Of a stretch of DNA of 64,000 nucleotides, positions 16,664 through 26,986 are shown one piece after another. The position numbers and the translations under genes were made by a program. Numbering within the stretch: the first letter of the stretch is position 1; each line of letters begins with the position of its first letter. The stretch comes from Polyangiaceae bacterium. Its GTDB lineage: Bacteria; Myxococcota_A; Polyangia; Polyangiales; Polyangiaceae. The stretch lies in contig JADLEQ010000049.1 in assembly GCA_020846005.1 (NCBI GenBank), forward strand, positions 1 through 64,000, given 5' to 3'. Below the pieces are notes generated by a model that was not told where the DNA came from, ran no database searches, and saw only the letters and a program-made list of their open reading frames with translations.

Positions 16664-17901
16664 CGAATCGTCTCCGGTTGCTTGAGACCCCGCGCGATCT
16701 CGGTGAGGAACAGCCCGCCGCGGTGCCCGTCGCTCGCGCGGTGGTCGGCCGCGAGCGTGATCGTGAGGACGGGGCGGACGCAGAGCCCGCCGGCTTCGTC
16801 CACCCACGGCCGCGGCGCGACGCGGCCGAAGCCGACGAGGGCGACCTGGGGCGGGTAGACCAGCCCCGCGACGGCGTCGACGCCGCGCTCCCCGAGGCTC
16901 GTCACCGTCAGCGTGCCGCGCGAGAGGTCGCCGCTCCGGAGCTCGCCCGACCGAGCGCGCCGGGTCAGGTCGGCGAGCGCCTCCATCGTCGCGTCGAGCC
17001 CGAGGCGGTCGGCGTGCTCGATCGCCGGCACGAGGAGCCCGCCGTCTCGCAGCGCGATCGCGACGCCGAGGTGCACCTCCGCCGCGGGGACGACCCGGCC
17101 GTCCTCCCAGCGCGCGTTCATCTCCGGGAAGCGGCGGAGCGCCGCCGCCACCGCCCGCAGCAGCAGCGCGCCGACCACCAGCCGCCGCTCGATCGGCCGG
17201 GACTCGTTCTCCCGGGCGACGAGCTCGGTGGCGGCGCGCGCGTCGATCGTGAGCGACACATGATAGTGCGGGACCTCGCGGCTCGAGCGTTCCATAGCGG
17301 CCGCGATGGCGCGGCGCATGCGCTCCCCAGGCGTGGGGCTCGCGCCGGGCGGCGGCGCGGCGGGCGGTACCCTCGCGGGGGCGGGCGGCGTGGCGCCAGG
17401 CGCACCGTCGCGGCGCACCGCGGCGACGTCGTCGTGCGTGATCACGCCCCCCGGCCCCGTGCCGCGCACGGCGCCGAGGTCGACGCCGAGCTCTCGCGCG
17501 AGCCGCCGCGCTGCCGGCGACGACCGCGGCGCGGCGGCAGCGGACGGCGCGGCGGCAGCGGACGGCGCGGCGGCAGGGGACGGCGCGCCGGCAACGGACG
17601 GCGCGCCGGCAACGGACGGCGCGGCGGCGCCGGGCGGCGGCGGCGCGCCGGGCGGCGGCGGCGCGCCGGGCGCCTGGATGCGCGCCAGCGGCGTCCCCAC
17701 GGGGACCCGCTCACCTTCGGCGACGAGCAGCGTCTCGATCACGCCGTCGTGGAACGACTCCACCTCGATGACCCCCTTGTCGGTGTCGAGCTCGGCGACG
17801 ATCTCACCGCGGGTGACCCGCTCACCGGGCCGCTTGCGCCACGCGACGAGCGTCCCCGCCTCCATGTCGGCGCCGAGCGACGGCATCACGAACTCAGCCA
17901 C
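16660..17901 (-). CDS. E2 dihydrolipoyl acyltransferase of a 2-oxoacid-dehydrogenase-like complex
   Basis: The GTG at 17901 ([16 protein letters not shown]) is preferred; it overlaps the E1beta stop by eight bases. A GTG four codons upstream is also possible. The 413-aa product has one lipoyl domain (residues 1-75) with Lys in [10 protein letters not shown] long Ala/Pro linker follows, encoded by 18-base tandem repeats, then an E1/E3-binding domain ([13 protein letters not shown] to [11 protein letters not shown]). The catalytic domain has the active-site DHRASDG near the C-terminus. It transfers acyl groups from E1 via lipoyl arms to CoA, or possibly to the ACP encoded next to it. No E3 gene lies in this window, so E3 must come from elsewhere. 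Confidence 0.9.
   Translation of the reverse strand: MAEFVMPSLGADMEAGTLVAWRKRPGERVTRGEIVAELDTDKGVIEVESFHDGVIETLLVAEGERVPVGTPLARIQAPGAPPPPGAPPPPGAAAPSVAGAPSVAGAPSPAAAPSAAAAPSAAAAPRSSPAARRLARELGVDLGAVRGTGPGGVITHDDVAAVRRDGAPGATPPAPARVPPAAPPPGASPTPGERMRRAIAAAMERSSREVPHYHVSLTIDARAATELVARENESRPIERRLVVGALLLRAVAAALRRFPEMNARWEDGRVVPAAEVHLGVAIALRDGGLLVPAIEHADRLGLDATMEALADLTRRARSGELRSGDLSRGTLTVTSLGERGVDAVAGLVYPPQVALVGFGRVAPRPWVDEAGGLCVRPVLTITLAADHRASDGHRGGLFLTEIARGLKQPETIR
17529..17618 (-). repeat. Five 18-bp tandem repeats in the E2 linker
   Basis: Five near-identical 18-base units (17529, 17547, 17565, 17583, 17601) encode six-residue Ala/Pro/Ser/Val steps of the E2 interdomain linker. Units one and two are identical, and units four and five are identical. 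Further Gly/Pro-coding repeats follow to about 17672. The tract probably varies in copy number between strains and sets the linker length. Confidence 0.85.
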
Positions 17902-18871
17902 GGACCACCCCACGCCCCGCTGCGACGATCCGCTCCACGCTCGGCAGGGCCGCGGCCTCGAGGTGCGCGGCGTACGGGATCGGCACCTCGCGGCTGCACA
18001 CCCGCGCCGGCGGCGCGTCGAGGTCGAAGAACACCGTCTCGACCACCTGCGCGACGATCTCGCCGGCGAGGCTCCCCGTCTTCCACCCCTCGTCGACGAC
18101 GAGCAGGCGCCGCGTCGCGCGCACGGACGCGCCGATCGCCTCGAGGTCGAGCGGACGGAGCGTCCGCAGGTCGATCACCGCGGCGTCGACGCCCTCCGCT
18201 GCCAGCGCCTCCGCCGCGGCGAGCGCCTTCGGCAGCGAGCCGCCCCACGCGACGATCGTGAGCTGAGTCCCCGCGCGGCGCACGATGGCCCGCCCGAGCG
18301 GCGCGGCGCCCGACGTCTCGTCGACCTCCCCCTCGAGGGGATACGAGAGGACGTGCTCGAATACGAACACCGGGTTCGGGTCGGCGTACGCGGCGAGCAG
18401 GAGATCCCGCGCGTCCTGGGGTGTGGCCGGCGCGACGACCTTGACCCCGGGCACGTGGGCGTACCAGTTCTCGAGGCTGTGGCTGTGCTGCGCCGCGAGC
18501 TGGCGCCCAGCGCCGGTCGCCATGCGCACGACGAGCGGAACGGCCACCTGCCCGCCGGACATGTGCCGCAACGTCGCCGCGTTGTTCACGATCTGGTCGA
18601 GGGCGAGGAGGCTGAAGTTCACCGTCATCACCTCGACGATGGGGCGCGCGCCCCCGATCGCCGCGCCGATCCCCGCGCCGACGAACGTGGACTCGCAGAG
18701 CGGCGTGTCCCGCACCTTCGCCGGCCCGAGCTCGGCGAGGAGCCCCTTGCTCACGGCGTAGGCTCCCCCGTACTTCCCGACGTCCTCCCCGAGGAGGAAG
18801 GCGCGGGGATCGCTCGCCAGGATCTGGCGGAGCGCGCCCCTCACGGCCTCGCGGTACGTCAGTCGCGTCAC
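17894..18871 (-). CDS. E1 beta subunit of a 2-oxoacid-dehydrogenase-like complex
   Basis: The GTG start overlaps the E1alpha stop by four bases. The 325-aa product shows the transketolase-like pyrimidine-binding domain, with the conserved Glu in [22 protein letters not shown] and [12 protein letters not shown]. The C-terminal domain has [11 protein letters not shown] and [11 protein letters not shown]. With E1alpha it forms a thiamine-diphosphate-dependent heterotetramer that decarboxylates a 2-oxo acid and reductively acylates the lipoyl arm of E2. Length and motifs fit the pyruvate, branched-chain or acetoin group; the sequence alone does not tell which. Confidence 0.9.
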   Translation of the reverse strand: MTRLTYREAVRGALRQILASDPRAFLLGEDVGKYGGAYAVSKGLLAELGPAKVRDTPLCESTFVGAGIGAAIGGARPIVEVMTVNFSLLALDQIVNNAATLRHMSGGQVAVPLVVRMATGAGRQLAAQHSHSLENWYAHVPGVKVVAPATPQDARDLLLAAYADPNPVFVFEHVLSYPLEGEVDETSGAAPLGRAIVRRAGTQLTIVAWGGSLPKALAAAEALAAEGVDAAVIDLRTLRPLDLEAIGASVRATRRLLVVDEGWKTGSLAGEIVAQVVETVFFDLDAPPARVCSREVPIPYAAHLEAAALPSVERIVAAGRGVVRG

Positions 18872-19830
18872 GCGAGCACATCCCTCTCCAGGTCCTCGAC
18901 GGGCTCGAGCGGGCCGGCCTCGGCCTCGGCGACCGCGTCCCGCACGAGCTGCTCGACGCCGCGCTCGAGCGCTGCGCGGGCGTCGGCGTCCAGCCAGCCG
19001 CGGCGGCGGAGGTCGTCGTCCAGGAGCCGGATCGGATCGCGCTCCTCGGCCCAGCGCTTGACCTCCGCCTTGTCGCGGTAGAGCTCGGCGTCGTACATCG
19101 AGTGCGCCCGGAACCGGTACGTCCGGACCTCGAGGAAGGCGGGGCCGGGCGTGGCGCGCATCCGCTCGACGGCCCGGCGGGCGGCGTCCTCCACGGCCAG
19201 CACGTCCATGCCGTCGACCCGCTCGGTCGGGATACCGTACGTGGGCGGCTTCGCGGCGAGGTCCGGGACGGCCTGGTGCCGCTCGAGCGCCGTGCCCATC
19301 GCGTAGAGGTTGTTCTCGCAGACGAACAGCACGGGCAGGCGCCAGAGCGCCGCGAGGTTGAGCGACTCGTGGAACTCGCCCTCGGCCGTCGCCCCGTCTC
19401 CGAAGAAGCAGGCGGTGACGCCGGCGCGCCCGAGGTGGGTGTCCGCGAGCGCCAGCCCGACGGCGACGGGCAGCCCGCCGCCGACGATGGCGTGGCCGCC
19501 GTGGAAGCGTCGCTCGACATCGAAGAGGTGCATCGAGCCACCGCGACCGCGCGAGCAGCCGTTGGCGCGGCCGAACATCTCGGCCATCACCGCGCCGGGC
19601 GGGACACCACGGAGGAGCGCCTGGCCATGCTCCCGGTACGTCGCGAGGACGTTGTCGTCCGGGCCGAGCGCGGCGAGCACGCCGGCCGCGACCGCCTCCT
19701 CGCCGACGTAGAGGTGCAAGAAGCCGCGGATCTTGCCCAGACCGTAGAGCTCCGCGCACTTCTCCTCGAAGCGACGCACGAGCACCATCTGCCGGAGGAG
19801 CTCGACCGCGTGTTCACGCGCCGGGCTCAC
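18868..19830 (-). CDS. E1 alpha subunit of a 2-oxoacid-dehydrogenase-like complex
   Basis: The GTG start overlaps the stop of the acyl-CoA synthetase gene (GTGA). The 320-aa product begins [20 protein letters not shown], typical of E1alpha. It has the ThDP/Mg motif [15 protein letters not shown] followed by [10 protein letters not shown]. The [10 protein letters not shown] segment near residue 250 matches the conserved loop around the E1 active site. Its length (about 320) is nearer acetoin/pyruvate-type E1alpha than the longer branched-chain E1alpha, so an acetoin- or pyruvate-like substrate is slightly favoured, which is inference. All five genes of the operon are coupled by short overlaps. 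Confidence 0.9.
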   Translation of the reverse strand: MSPAREHAVELLRQMVLVRRFEEKCAELYGLGKIRGFLHLYVGEEAVAAGVLAALGPDDNVLATYREHGQALLRGVPPGAVMAEMFGRANGCSRGRGGSMHLFDVERRFHGGHAIVGGGLPVAVGLALADTHLGRAGVTACFFGDGATAEGEFHESLNLAALWRLPVLFVCENNLYAMGTALERHQAVPDLAAKPPTYGIPTERVDGMDVLAVEDAARRAVERMRATPGPAFLEVRTYRFRAHSMYDAELYRDKAEVKRWAEERDPIRLLDDDLRRRGWLDADARAALERGVEQLVRDAVAEAEAGPLEPVEDLERDVLA

Positions 19831-21569
19831 CCCGCCCCCGTCTCCAGCGTCGAGGTGTCTCCCTCCGGGAGGCCCAGCTCTCGCGCCTTGAGCAGGCGCC
19901 GCAGGATCTTGCCGCTGCGGGTCCGCGGGAGCTCGGGGAGGAAGGCGATCTCGCGTGGCGCGACGGCGGGGCCGAGCCGCTTGCGCGCGAAGCCGACGAG
20001 CTCCCGCGCGAGATCGTCGGAGGGCTCGAAGCCGGGACGGAGCGCGACGAACGCCTTCACGATCTCGAGCGCCAGCGGATCGGGCTTGCCGATGACGCCC
20101 GCCTCGACCACTGCCGGGTGTTCGAGCAGCGCGCTCTCGACCTCGAACGGTCCGATGAGGTGCCCCGCGCTCTTGATCACGTCGTCGGCGCGACCGACGA
20201 ACCAGAAGTAGCCGTCCGCGTCGCGCGTGGCGAGATCGCCGGAGAGGTACCAGCCGTCAGCGAAGCACTGGGCGTAGCGCTCCGCCTGGCCGAGGTAGCC
20301 GCGGAACATGCTCGGCCACCCGGCGCGGATCGCCAGCTCGCCGCGCTCGCCGGGGGCGGTGACGACCTCGACGCCCGCCTCGGTGCGGCGCACGATGCCG
20401 GCCTCCACGCCCGGGAGCGGCCGCCCCATGGAGCCCGGGCGCACGTCCATCGACGCGTAGTTGGCGATCAGGATGCCGCCGGTCTCCGTCTGCCACCAGT
20501 TGTCGTGGAACGGCATCCCGAACGCCTCCTGGCTCCACACGACGGCCTCCGGGTTCAGCGGCTCGCCGACGCTCGCGAGGAAGCGCAGCGCGCCGAGATC
20601 ACGCGCGCGAACGGGCTCCGCCCCCGAGCGCATCAGCATCCGGATCGCCGTGGGCGCCGTGTACCAGACGTTCACGCGCTCGCGCTGGAGCAGGTCGTAC
20701 CAGCGCTCCACGTCGAGGTCGCCCTCGTCCACGATCGTGGTGACCCCGTTGGTGAGCGGCGCCAGGATACCGTACGAGGTACCTGTCACCCAGCCCGGAT
20801 CGGCGGTGCACCAGTACACGTCGCCGGGGCGGAGGTCGAGCACGAGGCGACCGGTCGTGTGATGCATGACGGCCGCGTCATGCACGTGCATCGCGCCCTT
20901 GGGGGCGCCCGTCGTGCCGCTGGTGAAGTGGAGGAGCGCGAAATCCTCTGGCTGCGTGGGCGGCACGACGAACCGATCACTCGCGGCGGTCATCGTGGAG
21001 TCCCAGGAGAGCGTCCGCTGGGGCGCGTCGCCGCCGACGAGGAGCACGTGGCGGAGCCCAGGGAGCGAGTCGCGATACGGCGCCACCTTGCGCTCGTAGA
21101 GCGCGGGGGTCGTGACGAGCACGCGCGCGTCGCCGAGCGCGAGGCGCTGGCGGGTCGGCTCGGGGCCGAACGCGCTGAAGAGGGGGCAGTAGACGGCGCG
21201 CGCCGCCAGCGCGCCGAGCGCGCTCACGTAGAGCTCGGGGACCCGGCCGAGGAGGGTGTAGACCCGCTCGCCGGGCTGCACGCCGAGGTGCCCGAGGACG
21301 TTGGCGAAGCGACCGACGGAGCGCCAGAGCTCGGCGTAGGTGAGGTCGCGGCGATCGCCGCGCTTGCCGAGCCAGCGCAGGGCCACGCGCGACGCGGCCG
21401 TCGACCCGGCGTGCCGCCCGACGGCCTCCCACGCGAGGTTCAGCCCGCGCCCGTCGGGGAGGCCGTCGAGGTGCCGCCGGGCGTCGTCCCAGGAGAACGA
21501 GGCTCGCGCGGCGGCCCAGTCCGCGAGGTTGGGGGGCTCGCGGAGCTGTTTGCGGAGGGAGGTCGGCAT
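19827..21569 (-). CDS. AMP-forming acyl-CoA synthetase (AcsA-like)
   Basis: The ATG of [15 protein letters not shown] gives a 580-aa product, close to the length of Bacillus-type AcsA; the longer reading frame upstream looks non-coding. The phosphate loop is [22 protein letters not shown] keeps the Trp that favours short acyl groups in acetyl-CoA synthetases. [16 protein letters not shown] and [18 protein letters not shown] follow, and the catalytic Lys is in [13 protein letters not shown]. It should make acetyl- or propionyl-CoA from the free acid. It is first in the operon, with the E1 and E2 genes and an ACP downstream. Its substrate and that of the E1/E2 complex may meet at the ACP or CoA. 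Confidence 0.88.
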   Translation of the reverse strand: MPTSLRKQLREPPNLADWAAARASFSWDDARRHLDGLPDGRGLNLAWEAVGRHAGSTAASRVALRWLGKRGDRRDLTYAELWRSVGRFANVLGHLGVQPGERVYTLLGRVPELYVSALGALAARAVYCPLFSAFGPEPTRQRLALGDARVLVTTPALYERKVAPYRDSLPGLRHVLLVGGDAPQRTLSWDSTMTAASDRFVVPPTQPEDFALLHFTSGTTGAPKGAMHVHDAAVMHHTTGRLVLDLRPGDVYWCTADPGWVTGTSYGILAPLTNGVTTIVDEGDLDVERWYDLLQRERVNVWYTAPTAIRMLMRSGAEPVRARDLGALRFLASVGEPLNPEAVVWSQEAFGMPFHDNWWQTETGGILIANYASMDVRPGSMGRPLPGVEAGIVRRTEAGVEVVTAPGERGELAIRAGWPSMFRGYLGQAERYAQCFADGWYLSGDLATRDADGYFWFVGRADDVIKSAGHLIGPFEVESALLEHPAVVEAGVIGKPDPLALEIVKAFVALRPGFEPSDDLARELVGFARKRLGPAVAPREIAFLPELPRTRSGKILRRLLKARELGLPEGDTSTLETGAG

Positions 21570-21747
21570 CGGCGGGCGGCATGGTGCACCGCGCGTGCCA
21601 GCCCGAGATCGCTCGGACGGGCGGCGGGCGGCGCGCCAGAAGTGCGAGGCGTCAGCCGCGCGCCGCACAATCTTCGGGGCGGGGCGCGGGGGTTCGGGGC
21701 GGCGGCGCGCGCGCCGGGTCGGGACCCCCGGCGGGGCCCCGGTCCGC

Positions 21748-22554
<807 letters not shown>

Positions 22555-22618
22555 CCGCGCGGCACGCTAGCAGGCGCGCCGAACGCGAGGGAGGTGGCTC
22601 GGCGGCCGGGCCCCGCGC

Positions 22619-24841
22619 TCAGCGCTCGCGCACGCTCACCCTGCGGAGCACGTCCCCGACGGCCAGGCGCTCCCAACCCGGCTCGGCCCGGCCCACCTGG
22701 GTGTACTCGCCGTCCAGGTGGGGGAACCACCCGAGGGTCACGAAGAGCTGGCTCGACCCGGTGTCGCGCCCGGCGAGCGCCACGCCCACGCGCAGCGCCT
22801 CGTAGGGGAGCGGGGAGGTCTCGCAGCGCAGGGGCGCGCGGCCGGCGCCTCCGTAGCCGTCTCCGCCCGGGTCGCCGAATTGCACGACGAACCCGGGGGC
22901 CACGCGGTGCACGGCGGTACCGTCGTAGAACCCCGCGCGCGCCAGCTCCGCCACGCGGGACACGGCGGCGGGCGCGGCGGCGGGGTCGAGGAGGAGCACG
23001 AGCGGACCGGCGTCGCTGTCGACCTCCAGGCGGAGCTCGCCCTGCGGGACGCTCGCGAGCTCGGGCGGCGGGGTCGGGTCCGGCTCGTAGATGCGGCACT
23101 CTCGTCGTCGCTCGCCGAGCGCTCGCAGGCCGCGCTCCGCGCGCTCGCGCAGGACCGGCCACGAGCTCTTGCACGCGGCCTCGAGCGCCGGGCGGGCGCT
23201 CAACACGCCGAGCGCGGCGACGGCGTCGAGGAGCGCGGCGCGCGTCTCGACGGCGTCGCCGGGTCGCTCGCGCGCCAGCGCCGCGCCGAGCGCCTCGACG
23301 ACGGCGCGGGCCGGAGCGGGCGCGGGCACGGCGGCGTCGTCGCGGGCGGGGCGGTCGTGTCCACCGGGCTCCGACGCGAGGTCCGGGTGGGCCGCGAGGA
23401 GCTGCGCCGCGGTGGCCACGGTGCCCGCCTCGGGGGCGGCGAGCGCCTCCGCGAGGAGCCGATCGGCGCGGACCCCCGCCCCGGCGACGGGGAGCGCGTC
23501 GAGCGCCGCCTGGCGGACGACCGCGATCGGGTGGCGAGCCAGCTCCTCGAGGCGCCGCGCGTCGCCGCGCCGGGCGCGCGCTCGCGCCAGGACCCCCACC
23601 TCCGCGAGCAGCCCCTCGCGCCCGCCCTCCGGATCGCACGCGCGCAGCGTGGCGTCACGCGCGGAGGGCGCGAGGAGCGCGGCGGCGCGGCAGCGGAGCG
23701 CGATCTGCCGCCGGCGCACCCGGGGCTCCGCGCCGACGGGGAGCGCAGCGAGGCGCTCGAGCGCGGCCCGGGCGCCCTGCGCGTGCCGCTCGGGCGGCGT
23801 GAGCGCCTCGAGCGCGGCCCGCACGACGCCGTGGAGCGGGCCGAGCAGCGGGGCGGCATCGGCGGGCTCCGCGAGCGCGACGAGCGCGGGCAGCGCGTCG
23901 TGGAGCGCCGCCTGCCCGGCCGCCCCCACGCGCCCGAGCGCGATCGCGGCGTCCGCGCGCTCGGACGGATCGCGCGCGGCGTCCGTCAGCAGCCTGGCGA
24001 GCGGCGCGGCTGCGCCGGCGCCCGCGCGACCGAGCGCGCGGATCGCGAGCGCGCGGCGCCGCGGGCCGCCGCCCAGCGCCTCGACCGCGAGGTCGAGGAG
24101 GCGCGCCTGGACGGCCTCGCGCTGCGGCGGGAGGCGGGTGAACGCGAGGAGCGCGGAGTCGAGCGGCTCCTCGGCGCGGCCCGCGGCGTCGAGCAGCGCG
24201 ACCAGCGACGTGTCGTCGAGGCGCTGGCGGCGCGAGGCGAGGCGCCCGAGCGCGAGCGCCGCCGACTCCGCCTGCGGGCGGGGCGTCGAGAGCCAGGCCG
24301 TCAGCGTCCGCTCGCCCTCCGCGTGCGCGCAGCGGCCGATCGCGTCGGCGATCGCGTCGATCGCCGACGTGACGGCCTCCGGCGCCGGCGGCTGGGCGGC
24401 CAGCGACGCGGCCCGCAGCGCGAGCGCCCGCGTGGTCGTCCCCTCGCGCCCGCGGCACGCCCAGCCGAGCCCGTAGGCCGCCCACGCGATCACCTGCGGA
24501 TCCTCGTCGGCCAGCGCGCGGGCGAGCTCGGCGGCCGCCGCCTCGTCCGCGACGCGGGCGAGCGCGCGGGCCGCGGCGCGCCGGACGGTCACGTCGCGGT
24601 GCGTGAGGTCCACCTCGAGGACGGCGCGCGCGTCGCGGCGGTGCTCGATCGCGCTGAGCTCGGCGACGCGCGCCGGCGGCGGAGCGGCGGGGCCGGCGCT
24701 CGCGGTGATGGCGGGCGTCGCGGGCGCCGTCACGGAGGCCGCGCTCCCGGCTGGGGCGGGCGCCGGGCCGCGGCAGGAGGCGAGCGGGAGCGCGGCGAGC
24801 AGGGCCGCCGCGAACCGGACCCGCTCGGACGCGCGCCTCAC
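22619..24841 (-). CDS. HEAT-repeat lipoprotein with C-terminal cyclophilin domain
   Basis: The GTG start overlaps the stop of the DUF218 gene and begins a signal peptide with lipobox (AALPLASCRG). Of 740 aa, residues 60-560 are HEAT-like repeats (ALARVADEAAAAELARAL and similar). The C-terminal 170 residues form a cyclophilin-type peptidyl-prolyl isomerase. GTAVHRVAPGFVVQFGDPGG carries the catalytic Arg, Phe and Gln, and SSQLFVTLG completes the pocket. It probably works in the periplasm as a folding factor whose repeat arm binds clients. The repeat-first, isomerase-last order in a lipoprotein is uncommon. Confidence 0.85.
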   Translation of the reverse strand: MRRASERVRFAAALLAALPLASCRGPAPAPAGSAASVTAPATPAITASAGPAAPPPARVAELSAIEHRRDARAVLEVDLTHRDVTVRRAAARALARVADEAAAAELARALADEDPQVIAWAAYGLGWACRGREGTTTRALALRAASLAAQPPAPEAVTSAIDAIADAIGRCAHAEGERTLTAWLSTPRPQAESAALALGRLASRRQRLDDTSLVALLDAAGRAEEPLDSALLAFTRLPPQREAVQARLLDLAVEALGGGPRRRALAIRALGRAGAGAAAPLARLLTDAARDPSERADAAIALGRVGAAGQAALHDALPALVALAEPADAAPLLGPLHGVVRAALEALTPPERHAQGARAALERLAALPVGAEPRVRRRQIALRCRAAALLAPSARDATLRACDPEGGREGLLAEVGVLARARARRGDARRLEELARHPIAVVRQAALDALPVAGAGVRADRLLAEALAAPEAGTVATAAQLLAAHPDLASEPGGHDRPARDDAAVPAPAPARAVVEALGAALARERPGDAVETRAALLDAVAALGVLSARPALEAACKSSWPVLRERAERGLRALGERRRECRIYEPDPTPPPELASVPQGELRLEVDSDAGPLVLLLDPAAAPAAVSRVAELARAGFYDGTAVHRVAPGFVVQFGDPGGDGYGGAGRAPLRCETSPLPYEALRVGVALAGRDTGSSQLFVTLGWFPHLDGEYTQVGRAEPGWERLAVGDVLRRVSVRER

Positions 24842-25326
24842 CGGAGCCCTCGCCTGGCCACGGCCGACCGCGCCAGCTCGAGGAGCTCGGACGCTCGCTC
24901 GCGGGGCCAGCGCAAGGCGGCGCGCCCGGGCGGCGAGGGCGCGCCGGCCCCGACCGCGGCGAACCCCGCCGCGCGGAAGCAGCGGACGGCCCGCGGGAGG
25001 TGCCAGTCGCAGGTCACCACGACCACCGAGCGGAGCCCCAGGCCATGAGCGAGAGCGGCTGTGTAGCGCGCGTTCTCGGCGGTCGATACCGACCACCGCT
25101 CCCGCAGGATGGCCTCCGGCGGGACGCCGCCAGCGATGAGCGCGTCGGCGAGCGCGTCCGCCTCGGGGACGCCGTCCCAGCGCCGCCCGCCGCACGCGAC
25201 GACGCGGGGCGCCACGCCGGCGCGGTACGCCTCGATCGCGCGCCGGACGCGGCGGCCAGCGGCGCCGCCGAGGACGCCCCCCGAAGGTCGCACCCGGCAC
25301 CCGAGGACGGCGATCGCGTCAGCCAC
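24838..25326 (-). CDS. DUF218 (YdcF/SanA-like) protein
   Basis: The GTG start (VADAIAVLGC) is chosen because the family fold begins there; the frame is open further upstream, so a longer N-terminus cannot be excluded. The 162-aa product has the DUF218 signature: AIAVLGCRV, PEADALADALIAGGVP, STAENARYTAAL and VVVVTCDWHLPRAVRCF. These proteins are linked to envelope polysaccharide or vancomycin-sensitivity functions, but their chemistry is unclear. It is coupled by a 4-base overlap to the HEAT-cyclophilin gene. Confidence 0.75.
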   Translation of the reverse strand: MADAIAVLGCRVRPSGGVLGGAAGRRVRRAIEAYRAGVAPRVVACGGRRWDGVPEADALADALIAGGVPPEAILRERWSVSTAENARYTAALAHGLGLRSVVVVTCDWHLPRAVRCFRAAGFAAVGAGAPSPPGRAALRWPRERASELLELARSAVARRGLR

Positions 25327-25529
25327 CGCCCCACGATGCCGCGCCGGCCGGCGCGTCGGCAACCGGCGGGGCGCCGGGCCCCCGGAGAGGTGCCGGCCAC
25401 CGTGCGGGACGCGCGGCACTTTGTTATGTAGTTTCCAATAGTTACGTCCGAAAGGTGGTGACCGGAGCCGCTCGCTGCTAGGGTTTTTCCACAGGTCGCC
25501 GATCTCGGGCGCCAGAACCTCTTCCCCCG
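25327..25529. promoter_or_regulatory. AT-richer intergenic region between divergent DUF218 and pcnB
   Basis: This gap separates divergent genes and holds the least GC-rich stretch nearby (about 25419-25450, with TTGTTATG and CCAATAG). It probably carries promoters for both directions, but no pair of good -35/-10 boxes with 16-18 base spacing could be fixed. One near-match to a DnaA box (TTTTCCACA, 25485-25493) is alone and probably meaningless. Confidence 0.35.
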
Positions 25530-26969
25530 ATGGGGCGCCCCACGTCACACGATCCTACACTCCCCGCCGAGCTCCCCGAAGGACCCACCAACGCCAGAGG
25601 ACGCGGCCGCAGAGGGCGACGCTCCTCGAACGGCGCGACGGAGGTCGTCCGGGAGGGCGATCTGGTCGCCCGGGTTACCGTGTCGGACGCCGAGGCGCCG
25701 CCGTCCAGCGCGCCACCCCGTTCGCGCCGCCACCCGGTCCCCCCGGCCGAGCACGGCATCGATCTGGACGACGGCCGCCTCGATGAGGACGCCGCGCGGG
25801 TCGTGCGGCGTCTGGCGCGCCTCGGTCACGAGGCGTACCTGGTCGGTGGGTGTGTGCGCGACCTGCTCCTCGGGGCGACGCCCAAGGACTTCGACGTGGC
25901 GACCAGCGCCCGGCCGGAGGAGGTCCGCCGCGCGTTCCGCAACTCCCGGATCATCGGCCGGCGCTTCCGGCTCGTGCACGTGGTGTTCGGCGGCGGGAAG
26001 GTGATCGAGACCGCCACCTTCCGCCGCGATCCTCACGAGGGTGAGGACCGCAGCGGAGACGACCTGCTCATCCGCAACGACAACGTCTTCGGGGACGCCA
26101 ACGAGGACGCGGAGCGACGTGATTTCACCATCAACGGGCTGTTCTACGACGTAGAGCGCCGCTGCGTCCTCGACTGGGTCGACGGGATGCCAGACATCGA
26201 GCGGAGGACGGTCCGCACGATCGGGGATCCCGTGAAGCGGTTCCGCGAGGATCCCGTCCGGGTGCTCCGCGCCATCAAGTTCAGCGCGCGGCTCGACTGC
26301 GCGATCCACCCCGACGTGTACGACGCGATGGTGCTCTGCCGCGGGGCGCTGGCGATGGCGGCGCGCCCGCGCGTGTTCGAGGAGCTGTTGCGCCTGATGC
26401 GAGGCGGCGCGTCGCACCGCTCGATGTGGCTGGCGTGGGAGCTCGGCGTCCTCGACATCTTGCTGCCGGAGCTGGCGGCGTGGCTCTCCGACCAGGCCGA
26501 GGACGACTCGTCGTTCTGGCGCGCGCTCGACACCGTCGACCGCATCACGCTGGAGCAGGGGCCGCTCGACGACACCGTGCTGCTGGCCGTGCTGCTGCAC
26601 GGGCCCATCCGCGAGGGGTGCTCCGGCGCGCGCGATCGCATCGAGGCGGCGCGCGAGGCGTTCGAGCCGATCGTCGAGCGTCTCAACGTCCCACGGCGCA
26701 TCGTGGACGGCATCGCGCGGATCGAGGCGGCGCTGCCCAAGCTGACGGCGGGCGCGGGCTCGAGGTTCGCTCGGTCGCCGCTCGGCGCCGCCGCGTCGCA
26801 GGTGCGCGAAGCGTGGGAGGGCGAACCGCCCGAGGCGGAGGTGGACGAGGCGGAGGTGGAGTCGGAGGCCGCCTCCGAGCCAGACGCGAGCGGCGAGCCC
26901 CTGGTGGCGCGCCGCAAGCGGCGCCGCCGCCCGCGCCGGCGCCCGGGCGCTGCGGCGCCGCCGGCCTGA
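25530..26969 (+). CDS. pcnB: Poly(A) polymerase / tRNA-nucleotidyltransferase-family protein
   Basis: The 479-aa product has about 70 Arg/Pro-rich residues before the catalytic head. The core has YLVGGCVRDLLLGATP with the class-II nucleotidyltransferase GG and RD, the acidic pair in KDFDVAT, and IIGRRFRLVHVVF. That last segment is the pattern that separates PcnB poly(A) polymerases from CCA-adding enzymes. RRDFTINGLFYD and RFREDPVRVLRAIKF follow. The C-terminus ends in a strongly basic Arg/Lys tail (residues 460-475) suited to RNA binding. It should add 3' adenosines that promote RNA decay; a CCA-adding role is less likely. It converges on the FHA gene with a 17-base gap. Confidence 0.8.
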   Translation: MGRPTSHDPTLPAELPEGPTNARGRGRRGRRSSNGATEVVREGDLVARVTVSDAEAPPSSAPPRSRRHPVPPAEHGIDLDDGRLDEDAARVVRRLARLGHEAYLVGGCVRDLLLGATPKDFDVATSARPEEVRRAFRNSRIIGRRFRLVHVVFGGGKVIETATFRRDPHEGEDRSGDDLLIRNDNVFGDANEDAERRDFTINGLFYDVERRCVLDWVDGMPDIERRTVRTIGDPVKRFREDPVRVLRAIKFSARLDCAIHPDVYDAMVLCRGALAMAARPRVFEELLRLMRGGASHRSMWLAWELGVLDILLPELAAWLSDQAEDDSSFWRALDTVDRITLEQGPLDDTVLLAVLLHGPIREGCSGARDRIEAAREAFEPIVERLNVPRRIVDGIARIEAALPKLTAGAGSRFARSPLGAAASQVREAWEGEPPEAEVDEAEVESEAASEPDASGEPLVARRKRRRRPRRRPGAAAPPA

Positions 26970-26986
26970 GCGCGCCCCGGCGGCGC

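Noticed and set aside
16678-18261. Open frame on the plus strand opposite the E1/E2 genes
   Set aside because: A shadow of E2 and E1beta; low-complexity Arg/Gly/Ala sequence and no ribosome site.
16412-21569. Normal pyruvate dehydrogenase operon
   Set aside because: Not excluded, but the ACP at the end, the synthetase at the start and the missing E3 make the usual form less likely.
25485-25493. Near-match to a DnaA box (possible replication origin)
   Set aside because: A single imperfect box with no cluster, no AT-rich unwinding region and no dnaA/dnaN nearby.
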